From: Acidimicrobiaceae bacterium
Lineage (GTDB): Bacteria > Actinomycetota > Acidimicrobiia > Acidimicrobiales > RAAP-2
Length of the DNA stretch: 6,007 bases
NCBI GenBank assembly: GCA_003135595.1
Contig: PLCI01000157.1
Span: forward strand, 502-6,508
Direction of reading: 5' to 3'
The notes beneath the pieces are model-generated. The model did no database searches. It was given only the letters and a program-made list of their open reading frames with translations, and was not told the DNA's origin. The translations under genes and the position numbers were made by a program. Position 1 is the first letter of the stretch; every line of letters begins with the position of its first letter. This document shows, piece after piece, positions 1 to 5,414 of the stretch.

Positions 1-318
1 GTCGTTCAGGCGCTTGGAGGTGAACAGCAGCTTGTGCGCCGCCTCGTGCATGAGGATCGCGAAGCGGGCGTGGATCGGGCCCATCGCGACGAAGCACGCG
101 ATCGCGACGACGGGGTAGAGGGACCCGAGCCGCACCCCGAGCTCGACGATCCCGATCGCGCACGCCCACAGGCCGACGACGCTGAGGACGTTCCGACGGT
201 CGTCGATCGTGCGGAACCTCGCGCGCAGCTCGGGGAGCGCGAGCCCGGTCGGTCCCAGCCGCTCGGTGGGCAGCACCTCGGGTCGTGCCTCGGGGGCCGG
301 CACCATCGTGAGGGCCAT
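1..318 (-). CDS. Fatty acid desaturase, N-terminal part (runs off the left edge)
   Basis: Reading leftward from the ATG at 318-316 gives 106 open codons that reach the window edge. After a polar N-terminus of about 40 residues come two hydrophobic stretches (about 46-61 and 68-82). Then follows HEAAH at residues 91-95, the first histidine box of membrane di-iron fatty acid desaturases, in the setting FAILMHEAAHKLLFTSKRLN. Family knowledge: such enzymes use O2 and an electron donor to place a double bond in a membrane-bound acyl chain. The other two histidine boxes would lie outside the window, so activity and regiospecificity cannot be judged. No Shine-Dalgarno sequence precedes the ATG, but a promoter is placed so that the mRNA would begin at it. 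A second in-frame ATG lies at 306-304, without a better ribosome site. The gene is divergent from a PaaX-like regulator starting 2 bp away, which may control it (inference). Confidence 0.85.
   Translation of the reverse strand, partial: MALTMVPAPEARPEVLPTERLGPTGLALPELRARFRTIDDRRNVLSVVGLWACAIGIVELGVRLGSLYPVVAIACFVAMGPIHARFAILMHEAAHKLLFTSKRLND
310..314 (+). promoter_or_regulatory. Ribosome binding site supporting the GTG start at 321
   Basis: GAGGG is followed by six bases and then the GTG at 321. No better-placed start exists before the conserved PLTARSVLASALLG segment of the regulator. The ATG at 317 is out of frame and too close to this site. The site lies within the first codons of the divergent desaturase, so the regulator's mRNA must begin inside that gene. 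I saw no clear -35/-10 pair for it on the plus strand. Confidence 0.6.
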
Positions 319-320
319 GC

Positions 321-1127
321 GTGTATCTTACAGGAATCGAACGACTGGATCAAGACCGTAAGAGGCCGCTCACCGCGCGAAGCGTCCTCGCGAGCGCTCT
401 CCTTGGCGAGTCGCCGCCCTCGCTGCCGGTCAGGCGGCTCGTCCGCGTCGCACGGGTCTTCGGGATCAATGAGAACCAGGCGCGTGTGGCGCTGTCGCGG
501 ATGGCCGCGAGGGGCGAGGTCAGCGCCGACGGGTCGGGCACCTACGCCCTGGCCGGCAGGCTGCTCGAGCGCGCCGGCCGACTCGACGTCGCCCGACGGG
601 CCGCGACGCGGTCCTTCGACGGCTCCTGGCACCACGTCGTCGTGACAAGGACGGGCGACGGTGCGCCCGAGCGCCGCGCGCGGCGCGGCGCGCTTCGCGA
701 CGCGAGGCTGGGCGAGCTCCGCGACGGGGTCTGGCTGCGGCCGGCGAATCTCGAGCTGGCGATCGGCGCGACGGCGGCCGACGGCCTCACGATCTTCCGG
801 TCCGCGCCCGCAGGAGACCAGGCGCTGCTCGCCTCGGCGTGCTTCGACCTCGACGGCTGGGCGCGGCGAGCCATCGTGCTGGCCGACGCGCTCGACGGAG
901 CCGCGCTTGATGACGAGCGCGCGCTCGCGGCTGGCTTCGAGCGCAACGCCGAGGTGCTGCGGCACCTCCAGCGCGACCCGCTCCTGCCCGTCGAGCTCCT
1001 GCCCCGCGCCTGGCCGGGCGACGCTCTCCGCGCGGCGTACGAGTCGTTCGACGCCGGGTACCGAGCACTCCTCGGGGCGACCCACCGTGCGGCATCGCTT
1101 CGAGAGGAGGGCGTGACGACTTCGTGA
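321..1127 (+). CDS. PaaX-like transcriptional regulator
   Basis: The 268-residue product has the layout of the PaaX family. An N-terminal winged helix-turn-helix spans about residues 17-82, with the typical elements PLTARSVLASALLG, FGINENQARVALSRM and GTYALAGRLLERAGRLD. A middle region follows (about 97-190), and then a C-terminal PaaX_C-like segment at about 215-252 with DPLLPVELLPRAWPGDALR and an ESFDAGYRALL helix. The length fits the family. PaaX itself represses phenylacetate catabolism and is released by phenylacetyl-CoA. Many actinobacterial relatives have no assigned ligand, and no phenylacetate genes are seen here, so the effector is unknown. An acyl-CoA-type ligand would suit the neighbouring desaturase, but that is inference. 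The GTG start is preferred because of GAGGG six bases upstream. The gene converges on the ECF operon, ending 19 bp from the S-component gene. Confidence 0.88.
   Translation: MYLTGIERLDQDRKRPLTARSVLASALLGESPPSLPVRRLVRVARVFGINENQARVALSRMAARGEVSADGSGTYALAGRLLERAGRLDVARRAATRSFDGSWHHVVVTRTGDGAPERRARRGALRDARLGELRDGVWLRPANLELAIGATAADGLTIFRSAPAGDQALLASACFDLDGWARRAIVLADALDGAALDDERALAAGFERNAEVLRHLQRDPLLPVELLPRAWPGDALRAAYESFDAGYRALLGATHRAASLREEGVTTS
322..332. promoter_or_regulatory. Palindrome TGTATCTTACA, candidate operator
   Basis: TGTA and TACA form perfect 4-base inverted arms around a 3-base centre. The site covers the whole desaturase -10 box (325-330) and overlaps the GTG start codon of the regulator (321-323). 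A protein bound here would block the desaturase promoter and could also affect the regulator's own expression. The adjacent PaaX-like protein is the obvious candidate ligand, but the arms are short and a chance palindrome is possible. Confidence 0.35.
325..353 (-). promoter_or_regulatory. Promoter for the desaturase, apparently giving a leaderless mRNA
   Basis: On the minus strand, TTGATC (353-348) is followed by a 17-base spacer and TAAGAT (330-325). Each hexamer matches four of six positions of the primary-sigma consensus. Six bases (ACACGC, 324-319) then lead to the A of the desaturase ATG at 318, the expected start distance of seven bases after the -10 box. The transcript would thus begin at the start codon, consistent with the missing Shine-Dalgarno sequence. 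Leaderless mRNAs are common in actinobacteria. The whole promoter lies within the first 11 codons of the divergent regulator gene. The placement is seen directly; activity is inferred. Confidence 0.6.
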
Positions 1128-1133
1128 TCAGCT

Positions 1134-1143
1134 CTCGCGCGAG
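1134..1143. terminator. Short palindrome in the convergent gap (weak terminator candidate)
   Basis: CTCGCGCGAG is a perfect 10-base palindrome in the 19-bp gap between two convergent genes. An alternative hairpin pairs GCTC (1131-1134) with GAGC (1141-1144) around a 6-base loop. Neither has a following T-run on either strand, so intrinsic termination is doubtful. Its position is its main support. Confidence 0.2.
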
Positions 1144-1146
1144 CAC

Positions 1147-1986
1147 CTAGAGGTCAGCGCTCGACGTCGGCGCGGCGTCGTCGAAGGCGACGACCGGATC
1201 GAACACCGCCCGTCGCGACGCCCTGCGGAGCGCGCCGAGCACGGGGCGGCCGAGCGCGACGATGAGCACGGCGTTCGTGACGGCTCGCGGGATGTCGAAG
1301 CCGAGCGACGTCGTGAGGTCGAAGAACACGAATCGGTGCAGGTTCTCGAGGAGGCCGCCGCCGGGCAGGTAGGAGAACGACGTCGTCGTGCCTGCGCCGA
1401 AGGGCCAGAACCACAGGTTGAGCAGCGCGCCGTAGAGGAGGCTCGCGACGACGGCGTAGGCGGCCAGGATCGCGATCTCTCGCCTGCCGATCGCGCGCGG
1501 CAGGCAGCCCGCGCCGAAGCCCAACCACGCCGCACCCAGCATCTGGAACGGGAGCCACGGCCCGACGCCACCGGTGATGAGTGAGGACGCGAACAGCGCG
1601 GTCGCGCCAAGGACGAAGCCGAAGCCCCGCCCGAGCACCCTTCCCGAGCAGATGAGGAGGAAGAACATCGGCTCCAGGCCCGCGACGCCCGGGCTCGGAA
1701 CCCGCAGCGCGGCACAGCAGGCGGCGAGGATCCCGAGCAACGCGACCGCCTTGGCGTCGAGGGACCCCTCGGCGATCTCGCCGAGCACGATGGCGAGCAG
1801 AAGGGGGATGAGCGCCACGAAGATCCACGGTGCGTCCGCGGCGTGGGCGACGTTCGCGCCGGCCCGCGCATGGATGAGCAGCGGCCAGCCGAACGCCGCC
1901 AGCCCGACGATTGACGCCGCGCCGAGCAGCACCGACGCGCGCATCGTTAGCCGCACCGCGACCCGGCGCGAGGCGGCGCGCATCAC
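1147..1986 (-). CDS. ECF transporter S component (substrate-binding membrane protein)
   Basis: The product has 279 residues from a GTG at 1986, or 278 from the ATG at 1983. It is strongly hydrophobic, with membrane segments near residues 17-40, 52-70, 78-96, 104-114, 119-138, 146-162, 170-190 and 220-248, and a short polar, acidic tail. The segments AGLEPMFFLLICSGRVLG (about 102-119), LITGGVGPWLPFQMLGAAW (about 136-154) and LLYGALLNLWFWPF (about 183-196) resemble actinobacterial ECF S components as I recall them. S components bind a vitamin or metal and topple in the membrane on the EcfT-EcfA-EcfA' motor. The gene is last in the operon and overlaps the ATPase stop codon. The two extracytoplasmic genes upstream make a cobalamin-type substrate (CbrT-like role) plausible, but no residue visible here proves the substrate. 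The stop is TAG. Confidence 0.82.
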   Translation of the reverse strand: MMRAASRRVAVRLTMRASVLLGAASIVGLAAFGWPLLIHARAGANVAHAADAPWIFVALIPLLLAIVLGEIAEGSLDAKAVALLGILAACCAALRVPSPGVAGLEPMFFLLICSGRVLGRGFGFVLGATALFASSLITGGVGPWLPFQMLGAAWLGFGAGCLPRAIGRREIAILAAYAVVASLLYGALLNLWFWPFGAGTTTSFSYLPGGGLLENLHRFVFFDLTTSLGFDIPRAVTNAVLIVALGRPVLGALRRASRRAVFDPVVAFDDAAPTSSADL

Positions 1987-3620
1987 GACCGCCCCACGAG
2001 GTCGTCCGTGCGAGTCAGGGCTCGACGGACCTCGTCGACGGTGAGCCAGGGGTCCGGCGCGAGGACCTTGGCGACCTGAGGAGCGAAGACCGGGGAGTGG
2101 CAGATGACGTCGCGCGCCGCGCCATCACCGACGACGTCGCCGTCGGCGAGCAGCACGGCCCGGTGGGCGACCCGCGCCACGAGCTCGACGTCATGGGTCG
2201 CCACCACGACCGACGTGCCCCTCGCCGCGAGGCCGGCGAGGATCCCCTCCAGCCGCGCCTTGCTGGGGTAGTCGAAGCCACGCGTGGGCTCGTCGAGCAA
2301 GAGGAGCGGCGGATCGTGCGCCAGCACGACCGACAGCGCCAGCGCCAGCCGCTGCCCCTCGGACAGGTCGCGCGGATGCCGGTCGGCGGGCATCCCTGCC
2401 ATGAGCTCGTCGAGGACGCCTCGGGTCGTGCCCGCCGCGAGTCCGCTCTCCCTGTCCGAGGTGGCGCACTCGTCGGCGACGGTCTCGCCGTAGAGGAGCA
2501 GCTGGGGATCCTGGGGGACCAGGCCTACGGACTTGACGAGCCGCTTCGACGAGAGGGTCGCGGGCTCCTCGCCACGGACCTGCACGCTGCCGCCGCTCGG
2601 TCGGCGCGCGCCGGCGAGCAGCTCGAGCAGCGTCGACTTGCCCGACCCGTTGCGCCCCATGAGCGCGACGATCTCGCCGGCAAGGAAGCTGAGATCGACG
2701 TCCCGCAACGCGAGCACCTCGTCGTACGCGAAGCTCACACGGCTAAGCGAGGCCACCGTCGAACGCGTCGCGCTCGACGGTGGCCCGTGCGCGTCGTGGG
2801 TGGCCGACGACAGTCGCACGCGCAGCGGCACGGCGACTCGCCGAGCATCGCGAACCGACAAGGGCATGGGGTGCCAGCCGGCCACACGCGCGAGCTCGAC
2901 CAGCGGCGGCGCCACCGGCGAGTCGACCATCACCTCCTCGGGCGAGCCCACCCGAAGGTGAGCCCCGTCGCCCGGGACGAGGAGCACGCGATCGGCGAAG
3001 GGCAGCACGCGCTCCAAGCGGTGCTCGGCGATGACGACGGTGAGACCCACGTCGTGGACGAGTCGCGAGAGCGAGGCGAGCACCTCCTCAGCGGCTGCGG
3101 GGTCGAGCGCAGAGGTCGGCTCGTCGAGCACGAGCGCGCGCGGTGCCGCGGTGAGGACCGCACCGATCGCGACGCGCTGCTGCTGGCCGCCCGAGAGCGA
3201 GCGCAGGGATCGACCGCGCAGCTCGTGCAGGCCGAGGAGGTCGAGCGTGTCCTCGACGCGGCGCCGCATCGCCGCGGGCGCCACCCCGAGGTTCTCCATC
3301 GTGTAGACGAGCTCGTCCTCCACTGCGTCGGTGACGAAGCTGGCTGACGGGTCCTGCCCGACGAGCCCGATCAGGTCGGCCAGGTCCCGCGGAGGATGCG
3401 CCCGGGTGGAGCGCCCGGCCACGCGGACGTCGCCGGCGAGCCGACCGCCGGTCGCGTGTGGCACCAGCCCGTTCATCGCGCGCAGGAGCGTCGACTTCCC
3501 CGACCCCGTCGTCCCCACGACCACGCAGAGCTCGCCCTCGGGGATCTCGAGGTCGACGTCGCGCAGCGTCGGCATCTCGGCGCCCGTGTACGTGAAGCTG
3601 ACGCCGTCGAACCGGATCAC
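1983..3620 (-). CDS. ECF transporter fused ATPase (EcfA-EcfA', two ABC domains)
   Basis: This 545-residue protein carries both cytoplasmic ATPase domains of an ECF transporter in one chain. Domain 1 (about 1-235) has Walker A GTTGSGKST (36-44), Q-loop Gln89, signature LSGGQ (142-146), Walker B ending in Asp166-Glu167, and switch His200. Domain 2 (about 288-510) has Walker A GRNGSGKST (322-330), Q-loop Gln370, signature LSEGQ (419-423), Walker B Asp443-Glu444, and His476. All key residues are present in both, so both sites should hydrolyse ATP. A linker rich in Ser, Ala, Arg and Val (about 250-290) joins them, and a short tail follows. The start is GTG 3620, inside a GTGA overlap with the T-component stop and 5 bases after GGTGGAG (3626-3632). 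The frame stays open 122 codons further upstream, but that part is a shadow of the T gene. ATP hydrolysis drives uptake through the T and S subunits. Confidence 0.93.
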   Translation of the reverse strand: MIRFDGVSFTYTGAEMPTLRDVDLEIPEGELCVVVGTTGSGKSTLLRAMNGLVPHATGGRLAGDVRVAGRSTRAHPPRDLADLIGLVGQDPSASFVTDAVEDELVYTMENLGVAPAAMRRRVEDTLDLLGLHELRGRSLRSLSGGQQQRVAIGAVLTAAPRALVLDEPTSALDPAAAEEVLASLSRLVHDVGLTVVIAEHRLERVLPFADRVLLVPGDGAHLRVGSPEEVMVDSPVAPPLVELARVAGWHPMPLSVRDARRVAVPLRVRLSSATHDAHGPPSSATRSTVASLSRVSFAYDEVLALRDVDLSFLAGEIVALMGRNGSGKSTLLELLAGARRPSGGSVQVRGEEPATLSSKRLVKSVGLVPQDPQLLLYGETVADECATSDRESGLAAGTTRGVLDELMAGMPADRHPRDLSEGQRLALALSVVLAHDPPLLLLDEPTRGFDYPSKARLEGILAGLAARGTSVVVATHDVELVARVAHRAVLLADGDVVGDGAARDVICHSPVFAPQVAKVLAPDPWLTVDEVRRALTRTDDLVGRS

Positions 3621-4786
3621 CGCGACTCCACCGAGGTCGCGACGTCTCGTCGTCGCGTGGCCGGCACCGCGGGATCGCCGCGTCGGGACATCCCCGTCGG
3701 CGAGACGAGCGACGGCGCGAGCGCAAGGAGGATGCCGAGGCACGGGAGGTACGGCACCGGCGGGAGCCCGAGCGGATAGAAGCTGACCTGCAGCCCGTCG
3801 ATGCCGAGCGCGCCGGCGATCGAGAACGCCGTGACGACCGCGGCGCCCGACACGACGACCAGCCACTCGGCACCCTGCCAGCGGTCCGGTCGGTAGCGCG
3901 TGCGCGTCGTGCGCCTCCCGCTCAGGGTGACGCCGCAGGCGAGCGAGCCCACGCCGGCTACCAGTGCGGCGATGCCGACCCACCACGGCGCCGACGCGCT
4001 CAGCACGTCATACACGCCGACGAGGACGAGGACCGCGCCCACGCCCGTCGCGAGCGTCGCCCACCGACGCGTGGTCGTCTCGCTCGAGCGCCGCCCGTAG
4101 CCGCGCGAGTCCATCGAGGACGCGAGCTCGAGGGATCGGTCGAGGGCTCCCTCGAGCACGGGCACCGCCATGCCGCGCAGTCCGGCGAGCCCGCGTGTGG
4201 GCCGGCCACGGAGCCGCCGCGCCGCGCGGACCTGGCCGATCGTCGTGACGAGCTCTGGTGCGTACGTGAGCGCGACCGTCACGGCCACGCCGGCCTCGTA
4301 GAGCACCGCGGGGAGGCACCGCAGCAGCCGGTACGGGCTGGCGAGCGAGTTGGCCGCGCCGAATGCGAGCAGCACGACCGCCAGTCGGAGCCCCTCGCAC
4401 CCTGCCTGCAGCAGGGACTCGGCGGTGATGGGCCCGCCGATGCTGACGCCGGCTGCCCACGAGGGCAAGGAGACCTGCGGCAATGCGAACAGGACGTGCC
4501 CGGCGAGGCGATACCCGAAGAGGACCTGGACGACGACGCGGATGACGATCACGACCAGCCCGAGCCGCATGAAGACGACGAGCGACCTGGACCAGGGCGC
4601 CGTGCTGCGTCGAGTCGCGACGACGTAGACCACGACGGCCGCGATGAGCAAGAGCAGCACCGGGTTGGTGGTCTCGATCGCGGCTGCGGCGAGCCCGGCC
4701 GCCCACGCCCACCACGCCGCCGGATGCAGCGTCCGGCGCGCATGCGCCAGCCCAGGTGGTTTCACGTGCGCATCCGGCGTCGCCAT
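3617..4786 (-). CDS. ECF transporter T component (EcfT/CbiQ family)
   Basis: The 389-residue integral membrane protein couples the ATPases to the S component. Hydrophobic segments lie near residues 24-57, 68-92, 133-150 and 163-182. The two coupling-helix motifs of EcfT follow: AARRLRG (188-194) and SSMDSRGYG (223-231), corresponding to the family's paired Ala-Arg-Gly-type motifs that contact the ATPase grooves. Most family members are about 230-280 residues. This one continues with further hydrophobic stretches at about 243-285 and 307-362, an unusually long C-terminal membrane extension, before a polar tail. The ATG at 4786 has AGGAG 7 bases upstream (4794-4798). The first 25 bases overlap the preceding DUF4430-like gene, and the stop overlaps the ATPase start by 4 bases, so the genes are translationally coupled. 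Confidence 0.9.
   Translation of the reverse strand: MATPDAHVKPPGLAHARRTLHPAAWWAWAAGLAAAAIETTNPVLLLLIAAVVVYVVATRRSTAPWSRSLVVFMRLGLVVIVIRVVVQVLFGYRLAGHVLFALPQVSLPSWAAGVSIGGPITAESLLQAGCEGLRLAVVLLAFGAANSLASPYRLLRCLPAVLYEAGVAVTVALTYAPELVTTIGQVRAARRLRGRPTRGLAGLRGMAVPVLEGALDRSLELASSMDSRGYGRRSSETTTRRWATLATGVGAVLVLVGVYDVLSASAPWWVGIAALVAGVGSLACGVTLSGRRTTRTRYRPDRWQGAEWLVVVSGAAVVTAFSIAGALGIDGLQVSFYPLGLPPVPYLPCLGILLALAPSLVSPTGMSRRGDPAVPATRRRDVATSVESR
3626..3632 (-). promoter_or_regulatory. Ribosome binding site fixing the ATPase start
   Basis: GGTGGAG on the minus strand lies 5 bases before GTG 3620, within the last codons of the T-component gene. This supports the GTG over upstream in-frame starts as the true beginning of the ATPase. 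Confidence 0.65.
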
Positions 4787-5409
4787 GTGATCGCTCCTGC
4801 ACCACCGAGCACGACGGCGACGAGCAACGCAGCCGCGAAGAGCGTCGCCGAGCCCGCTGTGGACGCGTCATGCGCTGGTGCCGGTGCGGGGCTGGTGGCC
4901 GCGGCCGCACAGGCGGCGACGAGGTCCGGCGACGCCGCGGGCGCTGGGTTCGCCGCGCCAGAGTCCTGATAGCGCCAACCCTCGACGTCCCCGTTGCGCA
5001 CCGTCCATTCTGCTGGCCCGACGTCTGCGTAGGCCCAGTGCTGGCCGCCGCCGTGCCAGTACGACCAGTACGCGTACCCGCCGGGAACCGGCGTGCCGCA
5101 GCCCGTCGACGGATAGCCGTTGATCGAGCACAGCAAGCCGCTGGTGGCATAGGTGGGCGCGGGCACATGCCATGAGCTCGCCACGCTCGCGAGGACGTCT
5201 GAGCCATTCGTGCCCCCGGGGACCCTGAGGCACTTGATGACGATCCGGGGCGACACGCCCGAGCGTGCGCCGAAGTCGATGACGACGGCGATGCGCACGT
5301 CGTCGGACGTCGCGCTGCGCGTCGACGCGTGTGCCAGTGCGTGCGGCATTGCACCAACACTCGCGACGACGAACGTGGGCGCGACGAGGCGCCACAGACG
5401 CGCCGACAT
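4762..5409 (-). CDS. Secreted, membrane-anchored DUF4430/SCO2322-like protein
   Basis: The 215-residue product begins with a signal peptide: RLWR, a hydrophobic core, then likely cleavage after an Ala-X-Ala near residues 24-28. A compact extracytoplasmic domain follows (about 36-148), starting with the beta strand VRIAVVIDFG. It contains IVIKCLRVPGG with Cys60, LLCSINGYPSTGC with Cys94 and Cys104, and the aromatic block YAYWSYWHGGGQHWAYADVG with a final VEGWRYQ. These features recall the DUF4430 beta domain and the SCO2322 family, from memory. An Ala/Pro-rich linker (151-186) leads to one membrane helix (about 187-208) and the basic tail RRRMR. No LPXTG signal is present. Start ATG 5409 lies 5 bp after the upstream stop with no good Shine-Dalgarno, suggesting coupled translation. 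The frame is open up to 5667, but that part is a shadow of the upstream gene. Likely role: surface capture of the ligand for the ECF transporter (inference). Confidence 0.78.
   Translation of the reverse strand: MSARLWRLVAPTFVVASVGAMPHALAHASTRSATSDDVRIAVVIDFGARSGVSPRIVIKCLRVPGGTNGSDVLASVASSWHVPAPTYATSGLLCSINGYPSTGCGTPVPGGYAYWSYWHGGGQHWAYADVGPAEWTVRNGDVEGWRYQDSGAANPAPAASPDLVAACAAAATSPAPAPAHDASTAGSATLFAAALLVAVVLGGAGAITWRRRMRT
4794..4798 (-). promoter_or_regulatory. Ribosome binding site for the T component
   Basis: AGGAG on the minus strand, 7 bases before the ATG at 4786, lies inside the coding end of the DUF4430-like gene. It confirms that the 25-base gene overlap is real and not a wrongly chosen start. 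Confidence 0.65.
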
Positions 5410-5414
5410 CGTGG

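Noticed and set aside
6..1085. A 359-codon open frame on the minus strand across the regulator and the desaturase start.
   Set aside because: The PaaX-like frame on the plus strand and the HEAAH-containing desaturase frame explain the region; this translation is Arg/Ser/Pro-rich with no family match.
1128..1146. A strong bidirectional terminator between the convergent genes.
   Set aside because: Only a short GC palindrome without T-runs is present, so it is listed as a weak candidate only.
1911..3347. A 478-codon open frame on the plus strand, opposite the ATPase gene.
   Set aside because: It is antisense to a gene with complete ABC motifs, its translation is low-complexity Arg/Ala/Gly/His-rich with no recognisable domain, and such shadows are expected in GC-rich DNA.
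3621..3986. A 122-codon upstream extension of the ATPase frame.
   Set aside because: It lies wholly within the T-component gene in another frame. GTG 3620 has a good ribosome site, gives the normal start of an ABC domain, and overlaps the previous stop as GTGA.
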